DNA from: Cordylochernes scorpioides
Taxonomy: Eukaryota; Arthropoda; Arachnida; Pseudoscorpiones; Chernetidae
DNA: 64,000 nt
Assembly: GCA_030710605.1 (NCBI GenBank)
Contig: CP092874.1
Span: forward strand, 18,495,691 to 18,559,690
Direction: 5' to 3'
The notes under the pieces were generated by a model. The model was not told the DNA's origin and did no database searches. It worked only from the letters and a program-made list of their open reading frames with translations. Below, one piece after another: positions 23,671-34,669 of this stretch. Within the stretch, counting starts at the first letter, position 1, and each line of letters opens with the position of its first letter. The translations under genes and the position numbers were made by a program.

Positions 23671-23712
23671 TCCACGAACGCGTTTCGCGCTTTTGGCGCT
23701 CGTCAGCGTGGA
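23671..23712 (-). ncRNA. Hammerhead ribozyme, type I, complete core
   Basis: Minus strand: stem I TCCACG/CGTGGA; core CTGACGA at 23706-23700 (position 7 is free in hammerheads); stem II GCGC-CAAAA-GCGC; GAAA at 23686-23683; helix III ACGCGU; cleavage triplet GUU between 23677 and 23676. Same repeat family as the 52-kb motif, but stem II has changed on both sides and kept pairing. Confidence 0.83.
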
Positions 23713-23964
23713 GTTTAGATAATAAAAAGGCATATATATTAGATAGAATAAAAATAATTTATTTGCCAATATTTCGATTGGCTGAACGCTAACCTTTGTC
23801 AATATATAACAATCTATTTATTTTGTATAAACAAATTCATGTGGCGTTGAGTTTTTTTTTTTTACAAAATAAATACGTTGTTATGCATTGACAAAGGTTG
23901 TCGTTCAGACGCACACACACACAACCGAAATATTAGCAAATAAATATTTTTATTCAATCCAATA

Positions 23965-24225
23965 CACCCATACCTCGCTTTGCATCGGGGTTACGTTCCA
24001 AAAAAACACGACGCAAATTGAAACGACGCAAAGTGAAAATATGTGAAGGCGCAATCAAAAACAAAGGTGTTGCCATATTATAGAAAAAAAAAAATTCAAG
24101 ACTCGAATCCAAAACAACGCAACTTCGAAAATCTAACGACGCACAGTGAAAATCAGTAAAAATTAAGCAGCGACGCAACTTCGAAAAAAACGCAAAACGA
24201 AACGACGCAAAGCGAGGTATTGGTG
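23965..24225. mobile_element. Tigger/pogo-like MITE
   Basis: 261 bp with ends CACCCATACCTCGCTTTGC and GCAAAGCGAGGTATTGGTG, flanked by TA (23963-23964 and 24226-24227). The interior repeats ACGACGCAAA motifs. The ATACCTCG end is typical of pogo/Tigger elements. Confidence 0.8.
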
Positions 24226-25239
24226 TACATATTTCATTTTTGAAGATATTTAAAAATAATAAATATGGTTTGGGTGACATATATGACAACTATTGAAATG
24301 AATTCTGTGTAAAGATTAAAAAACAGTATTGAATTCCCAGGAAGTTTTAAAACAAGCTAGATCAGAAATATACATGTAGTGTGTTATATGAGAAACTTAA
24401 GGTTAAATTTTCTAATAAAAATCAACCATAAAAACACAGCACGAAAATCTTTGTTAATTTTAGGTCTATAAACACAAAGACGATATGAGATCAAGTTAAA
24501 ATAAAAGTTAAAACGATGATACCATCCTGACGTCTACCAAGACACACATCTATAGGTACTTCCTCGGTGTGGAACTGAGGAGTGAAGACCTTGTCTGGAG
24601 GAGAACTCTCTCAAGGCGGGGAAGCCTTCCTTGCTGAAGACATTTGTACACAACTATATATATATATGTTATATTAAAATATTTTATTTAAAATGTTATA
24701 TAAAAATATTATTTTATTTTAAATCGAATTTCATAGAATCAAATACTCTGCTAAATCGACCGCCAGAGGTCACGCTTTGCACATAAAAACTCATTGTTGT
24801 TCTTCCCCGCTGGCCGACCCAAAACTTTGTAATTATGTAAATAATATTTTGTTTTAATTATTCTTACGCCTTAAGCCAGGCACAGTACTTTAATCAAATT
24901 ATGTTCCTATATATCACTTTATCTCAAATAAATCAATATCTGATCAAAACCATTTTTATTATTATTCCCTCAAGATTTTAGCCACGACTGCACCACCATA
25001 GCATAATCATCAATATGATCAAAAATTCAATCATCTAATCTCTTTTTTTATTTATATAAGATATATATTCCCCTACACTTTATATGCCCTTTTACTCTTT
25101 TATTTTTTCACCTTCGTAAAATTTGATTAAAAGAATCAATAAAATTGTTTAAATTGTCAATTGTCAAGTTAAAAAAAGGACATTTTTACCATTAAAAAAC
25201 GTATATTTGTACTCGTAAACTACAAACTTTTTACCAGAT

Positions 25240-25600
25240 TAAAATGAGCACGTATTTTATCTGGAATTCAAATTCTGACATACCGAGCTAAGTAAACCCA
25301 ACTTGTCCCCATTGCTAAGATGAAGACCAAACCATGGACCACCTGCCCAATCTTCCAATACCAAAGATTCCTGACGGCCACCCTCTTAGGAATCACCAAC
25401 CTTAGTCCAGTATCCCTAGAAAATCTTCCAAGAAATAAATCTGCCTGGAGCCACCTCAGTAATTGGGCTTCCACTGACATTGTGAATAAAACCAAGATGT
25501 CAGCCCGGGTAGTTCTGTAGGTTGTTCCAGGAACCTGCTGGGTTAACCAAGATAGCTTCATATCTTTTTACACAACTGATAAAGGTACTAACTATATAAA
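25240..25600. repeat. Dispersed repeat family (with 25780-26035 and 53820-54000)
   Basis: Shared landmarks AAATAAATCTGCCTGG and CAGGAACCTGCTGGGTTAAC. The 97-codon minus ORF over 25268-25561 has no recognisable domain and is not preserved in the other copies. Confidence 0.65.
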
Positions 25601-25631
25601 ACATTCTGTGATCTTTTTTTCATTCTTTTAA

Positions 25632-25699
25632 GGGGTCGGTGGAAGGATGGTCTAAACCATTGGTTTACGACCTGGGTTCAATTCCCGCATTGGGCACTT
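25632..25699 (+). repeat. tRNA-derived SINE head
   Basis: GGTCGGTGGAAGGATGGTCT as A-box region and CTGGGTTCAATTCCCGC as B-box, then GGGCACTTTTTTC, in the layout of a tRNA-derived Pol III promoter. The internal stems are poor. Confidence 0.6.
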
Positions 25700-26070
25700 T
25701 TTTCATTCTGGTTAGCAGCCCCGTAAATAAATATATTTCCGTTTTTCATTCTTTTCTCTTCATTGAAAGTAAATCTTATCTGAAGAGAGCCTGGAACCAC
25801 TGACATCAGGGAAGAGAGGAGGTCTGTCTTACTTCATTTCAAACAGTCAACAACACATTAGCTGCTCCAAGATCCAAGAATAATATTCTTGGTATCTATC
25901 AGGGTGTCTTTGGCTCCAGTTCATTTGTATGGATGATAGAACAGTGCTGGTCAATGGTTTATTTCCTCAAAAGGCCGGGGACTTCTGTACGTGGCTCCAG
26001 GTACCTGCTGGATTAATCAAATACATGATAATACTAACCTACCAAGCTTATATGTAAATAGATAAAAATG

Positions 26071-26275
26071 TTGTAAAACGACATTTTAAAACTATTCCGC
26101 ATGTGTTTCTTTTCAACGAAGAATCAAAATTTATTTCAAGAAGAAATAACGACTATTTCCAACCTTTGGGATGAGGTATTTTATAGTCGTTATCTCTCCT
26201 TGAAATAAATTTTGATTTTTCGTTGAAAAGAAACACATGTGGAATAGTTTTAAAATATCGTTTTACAATCACAAG
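26071..26275. mobile_element. Foldback element, same arms without tRNA core
   Basis: Arms GTTGTAAAACGACATTTTAA through TTTATTTCAAGAAGAAATAA, and the complement, meet near 26170-26180 with a short asymmetric centre. Confidence 0.85.
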
Positions 26276-27772
26276 CCGCATTATATTATATTGTAAGATA
26301 AAAACGTATTAGAGAGAGTTATAAATCGAAATATTTCCATAACCATTTCGAAATCGAACTTTAATCATTATTACGGCATAATGTGCAGATAAATTCTTAA
26401 TATCATTTTATGACCAATAAAAAATCGAAAACGGTATTAACATGCAAATTTATTCAATGATTAAAAAAATCAATGGTATTATTTTCCTCTCTTTAATAAT
26501 AAAGTGGCTTCATTTTACGCACGAATTGTAAATTTTGTTATTTGCAAAAAACAATTCCACATTTCTCATGTATATTGCACGTCCCTCGGCAGAGCTGACT
26601 GCTACAGTCACAAGGTGGAGGAGAGGGGAACGACCTTCAGATATGAACCAGGCGAGCTGTGAAACATTAACTCTGGCAAATAAGCAGTCATGGACCACAC
26701 AACACAACACAACAGCAGCATTGTTAGAAAGAGGAGATCTCTTTAAAAATCCTGAGTTCAACTGACCTGGTTGATAGACCTCAGCAAGGATATCTCTCTA
26801 TGAATACAAAGGAACTGTTGTACCTTTTAGCATGTATATCGGAACAAAAACTCTGAAAGATATCACAATGATCATTATTGAAGACACACTAGATAACTAA
26901 ATGTGAACAACCTCTGTCTCCTTCAAAAAACAGACGACCAGCGATATCAAAGACTTTCAACTTAATTAAGTTCTGTCCATTAGTATATTATAGAGAGGGC
27001 ATATTTAAGGTATATGCATATATATATAGCTACAAAGATATTAAATAAAGTTTTTTTTTCTTATCCCAAGTGGAGACGCCGGTTATGTAAATTTCTTTTT
27101 TTTTTTTTTTTGCTTATTCAGCCAGAAGATTTACATATTTGTAAATATAATTCTGTATATAAGGATGTTTAATAAAAGTGTGTCAGTTACAATCGGGTGT
27201 TGGTGAATTATTAGTGTCATCAGTGTGTTGTGGGCACTTTTAAGGAAGCATATAGGCTTCAATACGGTTGGAGACAAGAAGAAGTCTGGCAAGAAGATAC
27301 AGTCAAGCTCTGCCATAACTATTTAGATAAGGCCAGACATATCCAGGATGCGGCAAGCTTTCCGAGCTTTGTAAGTTAGGCAGTGATCGCATCCGAAACA
27401 TTGATAGCAATGTGGTACAAACCATGATAATTAATAATGGTGGGTAGTTGGCGACTACTTTCACTGTAAATGTACTACATGTATATATATGTAGATATCA
27501 GTTTGACATATGCATTTAAAATTGTATCGAAAATCTCCGTTTGGTTATTTGCGCCCATTGATGATGTTGGACTACTGCAAGAAAATCGGGGACCATTTTA
27601 ACGCAATTTTTTAAAAAGAGAATGCCCAATGAGGGATTCGATCCTGTGTCTTGGCTGTCGAAAATTGACGGTTTATACTACGTTCTTCCACCTACTCTTT
27701 GTTCAATAACGTTATATATAGAAATATTTCTATGAAAAATAGACACTTTGGCCAGTTGGAGGTTTTTATTTT

Positions 27773-27815
27773 CCCAACGTTTTGACAAAAATCTTTTGTC
27801 TTCGTCAGGAGAAGT
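27773..27815 (-). ncRNA. Hammerhead-like motif, GAAA lost
   Basis: Minus strand: stem I TTCTC/GGGAA, core CTGACGA (27808-27802), long stem II GACAAAA/TTTTGTC, then AAAA where GAAA is required, followed by CGTT. Probably inactive. Related to 1903-1944. Confidence 0.6.
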
Positions 27816-28389
27816 AAATAAAACAAAACATTTGGCAAGGCGTTAAAAATTGTTTTGAGGTTGCAAGGGCGTTCTCACGTGATTTTATAGAAAAGTTATA
27901 TAGAAAATTATTTATTTCAAGAAAACTATATAATAAACAGACAAGGATCGGTTTATCAACGAATACGCATCTCAGTTTTCTCTAGTACAGATAACAATTA
28001 ACAACAAATACCTCCTCGCGCCTGCGTACAGATACTCTACGGCCGCCCTCTAGTGGATTCCAGCGATGATAGAAGACGTCCCAAATTGAGGCTTCCAGTC
28101 TCGGCGGTGAGAGAGAGATATTTATAACCCAGGGAGCAAGGAACGCCAACTACCCGGGAATTCCAGTTCACCAGTATTCTTCTCCATACCTGATTCCTGA
28201 AAAAGTCCAACCCCACCAGCGAGTTCAAGTAACCAAAAGGAGGCTCTGATACATTTGTAAGTGAAAAAGTCGAACTGCTTTTCATATGTATAGACATGGG
28301 TGCACTTAGAGTAAAAGCACTCGCCCATTTCTTCCCACCATGATTATCATGGCCTGTACCCACGTGTACTAGGGATAAAAAAAAAGAAT

Positions 28390-29230
28390 TATATACTAGT
28401 GACAATCACTTTTAATCACGTCCTTATTTGATATTGCTGAGTTGGACCAGTTGACCAGGAAGTTCCATGCTGAGGTTGAGACTGGGAGGCAAGGCGGTGA
28501 AACTCTAGTTATAATTGTTAACAAATTGATTTAGTGTATTTTCCTATTCATAGAGTATAATTTAGGAGTCTTTTTTTTTTAGATTCGACTATTGACTACG
28601 CGTTGAGAGTAGAATTAATCGGAAAGGAAGATTTATATATAATTATATTCAAAACAAAAAATATTTAGTTATTTTATTAAAAGAAAATTATATTTTCTCT
28701 AAAATCCTTTAAAATTTTTTTTTTTCAATTTTGCAGGTAGAGATTGAGATTGAAAATATTTTATTTCAATGTCCATATAAGATTATGTAAGGTTAAATAC
28801 AGAATAAATATAAATATGAATAAATATGATTATATAATGATAAATATATAAATACATATATATAAATAATTGATAAATATTGCAGGTAGAGAGCTCGATA
28901 TATATATTGGAAATATATTTATTGTTGAAGAGAAAATAAATATATGGGACCGATATGAATTAATGAATTTTGTTTTATTGCATCTCGTAAATTCACGGAT
29001 TGATGGGAGATTAATTTAAAAGACATATGTGCGCTGTGTGGAAGAAATAAATTATCTTCTATAAAGATAGAGAGACAGAAAGAGAAAACGAAGATCAATA
29101 AAACATATGGTTCAATGATTTTATTCACAGAATAATTTGTAGTCTTCTAATAGATTTGACTATTGACTACGTGTAGATTTTTTTTAATGAAATAAGCATA
29201 AAGTATTAAATAAATTCCAACGGATTTCTA
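28390..29230. other. AT-rich intron sequence before the 79-bp array
   Basis: Runs of A/T and TATATAAA, no ORF of interest and no repeat structure. Confidence 0.6.
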
Positions 29231-29244
29231 CGTGTGTATACAAG

Positions 29245-30325
29245 TGGTGTTCTTAGCTGTCACAACCCTCTACACACCATGGTTATCATGGCCTGGTACT
29301 ACATGTGTAGACATGTGGTGTACTTACAGTATAAGCTGTCACAACCCTCTACCCACCATGTTATCATGGCCTGGTACTACATGTGTAGACATGTGGTGTA
29401 CTTACAGTACAAGCTGTCACAACCCTCTACACACCATGGTTATCATGGCCTGGTACTACATGTGTAGACATGTGGTGTACTTACAGTACAAGCTGTCACA
29501 ACCCTCTACACACCATGGTTATCATGGCCTGGTACTACATGTGTAGACATGTGGTGTACTTACAGTACAAGCTGTCACAACCCTCTACACACCATGATGG
29601 CCTGGTACTACATGTGTAGACATGTGGTGTACTTACAGTACAAGCTGTCACAACCCTCTACACACCATGGTTATCATGGCCTGGTACTACATGTGTAGAC
29701 ATGTGGTGTACTTACAGTACAAGCTGTCACAACCCTCTACACACCATGGTTATCATGGCCTGGTACTACATGTGTAGACATATGGTATACTTACAGTACA
29801 AGCTGTCACAACCCTCTACCCACCATGGTTATCATGGCCTGGTACTACATGTGTAGACATATGGTATACTTACAGTACAAGCTGTCACAACCCTCTACCC
29901 ACCATGGTTATCATGGCCTGGTACTACATGTGTAGACATGTGGTGTACTTACAGTACAAGCTGTCACAACCCTCTACACACCATGGTTATCATGGCCTGG
30001 TACTACATGTGTAGACATGTGGTGTACTTACAGTACAAGCTGTCACAACCCTCTACCCACCATGGTTATCATGGCCTGGTACTACATGTGTAGACATGTA
30101 GACATATGGTGCACTTACAGTACAAGCTGTCACAATCTTCTACACACCATGGTTATCATGGCCTGGTACTACATGTGTAGACATGTGGTGTACTTACAGT
30201 ACAAGCTGTCACAACCCTCTACACACCATGTTATCATGGCCTGGTACTACATGTGTAGACATGTGGTGTACTTACAGTACAAGCTGTCACAACCCTCTAC
30301 CCACCATGGTTATCATGGCCTGGTA
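29245..30325. repeat. Tandem array, about 14 units of 79 bp
   Basis: The unit contains AGCTGTCACAACCCTCTACA, CCATGGTTATCATGGCCTGG and TACATGTGTAGACATGTGGT. Spacing is mostly 79 bp, with shorter (72) and longer (90) variants. Units are almost identical, implying recent homogenisation. The two halves match dispersed repeat copies at 1081-1290, 27405-27610 and 42888-43100 (CCATGATAATCATGGTGGGT), so the array grew from that family. There are no unique spacers between units. Confidence 0.93.
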
Positions 30326-30568
30326 GTATATGAGTTGTTTCTTATCCCCTTGTGCAAAGATTACACAAATTTCATGAGTGATCTCATGGAATGAAGTGTA
30401 GAGGTGCAGCTTTCGTTGATCATGGCAGTAGATGTGTAGATATGTGGTGTACTTATAGTACAAGCTGTCCACACAAACTACCATGACCTAAACTCATTCA
30501 AACTCTCCTTTGAATAGGACATTTTATGTAAACTATAGAATTTATAATACAATATAATGCAGCTTATG

Positions 30569-30940
30569 ATTGTAGAACGACATTTGAAAATTATCCCGCA
30601 TGTTTTTTTTTTGAACGAAAAATCGAAATTTATTTTAAGGAGAAACAAGGATTATTTCTAACCTTAAGGATGAAGTATGAAAGGATGAATTTTGAAGAGT
30701 AATGATAAACGGAAAGATAGCCTAGTGGACATGGCATCTGCCCGGTAAGCGGAACACTGTGGGTTCGATTCCCATCCCTGGACACTTTTATTTTTCCGTT
30801 TATCATTACTCTTCACAATTCATCCTTTCATACTTCACCCTTAAGGTTAGAAATAATCCTTGTTTCTCCTTAAAACTAATTTCGATTTTTCGTTCAAAAG
30901 AAACACATGCGGGATAATTTTCAAATGTCGTTCTACAATT
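30569..30940. mobile_element. Foldback element with a tRNA-like core
   Basis: Inverted arms of about 145 bp (TTGTAGAACGACATTTGAAA ... TAATGATAAACGGAAA and its complement) enclose a 68-bp tRNA-like sequence at 30716-30783. Arms of the same family without the tRNA core are at 26071-26275 and 31759-31890. A diverged member with its own tRNA-like core is at 61371-61800. Confidence 0.88.
30716..30783 (+). tRNA. tRNA-like sequence in foldback core (degenerate)
   Basis: An A-box-like TAGCCTAGTGGAC and a B-box GGGTTCGATTCCC at proper spacing. The anticodon arm TCTGC-CCGGTAA-GCGGA can form. The 5' acceptor strand is not complementary to CCCTGGA, so this copy is not a functional tRNA gene. Confidence 0.75.
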
Positions 30941-31468
30941 TATAGAATATTGTTTTATCTATATTTTACTATCAGGCATACCAGTAGTTTGAATACAGCC
31001 GACAACGATCTTCAAAATAACGTTAAACTAAATTAAAATTTTACCAAATTACTTTTATAAGTTTTGTTCCATAAGAGAACAGTCAACATAAAAAAAGGAA
31101 GGAAGTTAAAAATAAAAGACAGCAAAACCCTGTTTCCTTTCTTAAAAAAACTTCATTTTTTACCGGTAGAAAGGTTGGAGACTTTTTTTCTGATGGCTTT
31201 GAACTTTTTTATTTCCTGAAACTTTCTATTACTTGTATTTCTTTGTAGCGCTGTTTTATAGCGTTTTTTTTCTTTAAATTAAAAAAAATAATAGTTGTGT
31301 AGCAATTATAATAAATGGAAGAGGTGAAGATTCTATAGGAGAATAGAGTCATGAAGAATAAAGCTCTTAAAATTCTGTTTTAATATACTTAAAAGTTTTT
31401 ACCTTTTTTTTTATAACCTAAGAAAAAAGGAATTTTTAAGCGGGCATAAATGTATATTAAGAGCAATT

Positions 31469-31686
31469 ATCAAATTATAAAACTATTTTAGAGGCGTAAT
31501 ATTCTTTTTAAAATAAAATAATTTCTACTGTCCTTACTGCGATAGAAAAATTAAAGGGAGGGCCTGGCTCATCAGTGGTGAACCCTCCCAGCGGTTTCGC
31601 CAGTTTTTCCATCGCAGTAAGGACAGTAGAAATTATTTTATTTTAAAAAGAATATTACGCCTCTAAAATAGTTTTATAATTTGATA
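31469..31686. mobile_element. Foldback MITE, CCTTACTGCGATGG/GGCGAAACCGCTGGG family
   Basis: 218 bp. Arms of about 75 bp (ATCAAATTATAAAACTATTT through CTTACTGCGATAG) flank a single core reading AGGGCCTGGCTCATCAGTGG. The arm also matches other copies listed in the family entry. Confidence 0.85.
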
Positions 31687-31758
31687 ACAGATGGCGCTCT
31701 AGTACATCGTAAGAGCAATTATCTTAAAGCGTGTGGTTGGTTAAAACACACATATATA

Positions 31759-31890
31759 GAACGAGGTTTGACAATTATACCGCAAATGTTTCTTTTAAAC
31801 GAAAAATCGAAATTTATTTTAAGGATAAATAACGATTATTTCTAATCTTAGGGATGAAGTATGAAAGGATGAATTGTGAAGAGTAATGAT
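31759..31890. repeat. Single arm of the tRNA-core foldback family
   Basis: Matches the left arm at 30569-30714 (ACCGCAAATGTTTCTTTTAA ... GAAGAGTAATGATTA) and stops exactly where the tRNA-like core begins in the complete copy. Confidence 0.8.
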
Positions 31891-32464
31891 TAATATGTAT
31901 ATCAAATATATTCTTAAAAAAAACTCATCCTCGGAGGGTTTAAATTTATTTAAAAATATATTATGATAAATAAGGAACATTAATTTTTATTGTATAAATA
32001 TTAAAATAACTTTCACAATGTGTTTCTGCGATTAACTAATTATAATGAAAATTCACATCGCCAATAGCTAGATTTGCATAACTATCTTTGCAGAGGACAC
32101 ATCCTCTCTGGCGACTCCAACACAATGGCCTTTCTCCTAATCTATTATGCAAATATACCGTAGGGACGCTATCAGTTGATTATGTTAACACAATTTGTTC
32201 ACATCGATTCTCTATACTAGAGTTGAGAGAGAGAGCTGTGGTATCTATATTCATTATTAATTATCCATCAATCTTCCCTGTCAGCCTGGTTAGACAATGT
32301 TGGTTTATTCATCTTACAACACCACACACAAGTCTCAAGCTTTACCAGCTTGATACCTTAGTGTGATTGAGTGGAGATAAGAAAGAAGAAGAAGACAACC
32401 ACACATGTAATCCTACACCTAGTTGGAAAGTCAATCAGACAACTTTAAAGCCAATCATCCAATA

Positions 32465-33430
32465 TGTTTGCCAAGCCCAGTTCGTCAAGTTAAACAACAA
32501 ATCCCCAAGTATTTCAATCAGCTAGAAATTCGGTCAAAAAGTCCGTGTCAATAAGTCAATTCAGTTAAACAGTAAAACTCCGTCATTCCACCATACAACA
32601 AAGTAAGTTAGTGAATCAGTGGCAGCCCAGTTTGTCAAGTTGAAAAACTGACCGTTCATGGATCAATCAACAAATCTTCAAGTCTTTCAATTAGCTAGCA
32701 ATTCGGTCGAAAAGTCAGTTTCAATAAGTCAATTCAGTTGAGCAGTAAAATTTCCGTTATTCTACCATACAAACAAGTAAGTTAGTGAATCAGTCGCAGT
32801 CCAGTCCGTTAAGTTGAAAAAAACAGACCGTTCATGAGTCAATCAACAAATCTCCAAGTCTTTCAATCAGCTAGCAATTCGGTCAAAAGGTCCGTGTCAA
32901 TAAGTCAATTCAGTTAAGCAGTTAACATTCCGTTATTCCACCATAAAACAAAGTAAGTTAGTGAATCAGTCGCAGTCCAGTTCGTTAAGTTGAAAAAACA
33001 GACCGTTCATGAGATAATCAACAAATCTCCAAGTCTTTCGATTAGCAAGCAATTCGGTCAAAAAGTCAGTGTCAATAATATAATTCATTTAAGCAGTTAA
33101 CATTCCGTTATTCCACCATACAACAAAGTAAGTTAGTGAATCAGCCGCAGTCCAGTTCGTCAAGTTGAAAAAACAGCCCGTTCAGGAGATAATCAACAAA
33201 TCTCCAAGTCTTTCAATCAGCAAGCGAATCGGTCAAAAAGTCAGTGTATCAGTCAATAAGTCAATTAAGTTAAACAGTTAAAATTCCGTCATTCCACAAT
33301 AAAACAAAGTAAGTTAGTGAATCAGCCGCAGTCCAGTTCGTCAAGTTGAAAAATCTCCAAGTCTTTCAAACAGCAAGCAATTCGGTCAAAAAGTCAGTGT
33401 CAATAGGTCAATTCAGTTAAGCAGTTAAAG
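32465..33430. repeat. Tandem array, five to six diverged units of about 175 bp
   Basis: The recurrent landmark ATTCGGTCAAAAAGTC appears at about 32528, 32700, 32877, 33051, 33226 and 33378, together with CAAAGTAAGTTAGTGAATCA. Units differ by several percent and small indels, an older array than the one at 29 kb. Confidence 0.88.
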
Positions 33431-33633
33431 TTCAATTCATTTTGTAAATACATTCTAAACTTTCTACAAAATCTGGATCTCTAATATTTTCATGCGTTGA
33501 ATAATGTAAATAACTTATGTAAATAAACTTTTCTCCTTGTTTGGCGCCAGTATCCCTTGCGGGAAATAGCGCTTTGGAAATAAAATAATTGTAATCAGTA
33601 AAAAATCCGTCACTCCACCACACTACAAAGTAA

Positions 33634-33786
33634 TCTAAAGAGACAAAGGTCGCCTTTTCGTCAAAATAGACGTCAAAACCAGACGCCAGTGTGCCAAAGC
33701 TTGTGTTGTGGCTTTGTCACCGACCCGAGGCCGGTAGTTTGCGGTCAATAGATGGCGTCTGGTTTGGCGACCTTTGTCTCTTTAGA
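33634..33786. mobile_element. GGTCGCCTCTCCCGTC-family MITE (copy 3)
   Basis: Ends TCTAAAGAGACAAAGGTCGC and its perfect complement. 153 bp, located 111 bp from NCKX exon B. Confidence 0.8.
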
Positions 33787-33896
33787 TGAATATCCTCTCG
33801 GCAAAATTTCCATCTATACAACAAAGTAAGTTTGGGAATCAGCCACAGTAGAGGTCAGTCTGTGATTCCACCAGTCAGTCAATGGATGTCACTCAC

Positions 33897-33971
33897 CAGG
33901 ATGAGCAGGACCACGGTGATGGAATAGAAGACAGAGTCCCGGCTGATTGGCCACCAGGACAATGTCACCAC
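33897..33971 (-). CDS. NCKX/SLC24 exon, transmembrane segment (internal exon B)
   Basis: Second exon of the same gene, 75 bp and exactly 25 codons, bounded by a tgatgtag acceptor and a gtgagt donor on the minus strand. It encodes VVTLSWWPISRDSVFYSITV followed by VLLIL. NCKX proteins have an L-WW-x-x-RD-x-x-FY block followed by a hydrophobic helix directly after alpha-1. It is phase 0 at both ends, so it joins exon A (ending FAGR) and exon C (starting IIYDS) without adjustment. The intron separating it from exon A is about 8.6 kb and holds a Tc1-like element and a 58-bp tandem array. Confidence 0.92.
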
Positions 33972-34029
33972 CTACATCACACATTGTCAACTGTTTTCTC
34001 TATTATAAATAATATTATAGTTCATTGTG

Positions 34030-34345
34030 TGCGTTCTATATACAATGGTACTCTTTAGGCTCTGTTCATTTGGAACATGCGATTGTATTTAGGGAGGCAT
34101 TTTTGTGTGTTCTCTATACAAAAGTACGCTTTAGGCTCTGTTCATTTGGAACATGCGATTGTATTTAGGGAGGCATTTTTGTGTGTTCTCTATACAAAAG
34201 TACGCTTTAGGCTCTGTTGATTTGGAACATGCGATTGTATTTAGGGAGGCATTTTTGTGTGTGTTCTCTATACAAAAGTACGCTTTAGGCTATGTTTATT
34301 AAGAACATGCGATTGTATTTAGGGAGGCATTTTTGTTCACTCTAT
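34030..34345. repeat. Four tandem units of about 77 bp
   Basis: The landmark CTTTAGGCTCTGTTCATTTG occurs at about 34053, 34129, 34204 and 34282, followed each time by GATTGTATTTAGGGAGGCAT. Lies just upstream of NCKX exon B. Confidence 0.88.
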
Positions 34346-34669
34346 GCCAACAAAATGATATAGCCGCTATATGACCAGTTATATACTTACAGGATAATAT
34401 AGAGATAATTACGTAGAATGGTAGATCAAATTATAGAACAACAAGATCCGGACATGAAACTATTTGTTTAGGTTCTCTAAGGCGGCAACAATACTGTAGT
34501 CTAAAGTTCAAACATACGCTTTATCATTTTATTCAACATCATAATTTATCCTTGATCTTGTAGAAATCATATTTTCTGGTTGCGATTTGGGTTTAAAGAA
34601 GAAAGATTTATAATTTTGACTCTATAGGAATCTAGGGTTTGGTTTATTTTAAAAATTAAATTTAATATA

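Noticed and set aside
24530-24650. GC-balanced stretch as a further NCKX exon
   Set aside because: Neither strand gives a loop-like peptide with acceptor and donor in phase, and exons B and C already join without a gap.
29245-30325. CRISPR-like regular array
   Set aside because: Units are contiguous 79-bp repeats with no unique spacers, and the surrounding DNA is eukaryotic. It is a satellite.
29232-30394. ORFs of 77 to 125 codons over the 79-bp array
   Set aside because: They are repeat-driven open frames and change frame whenever a unit has a different length.
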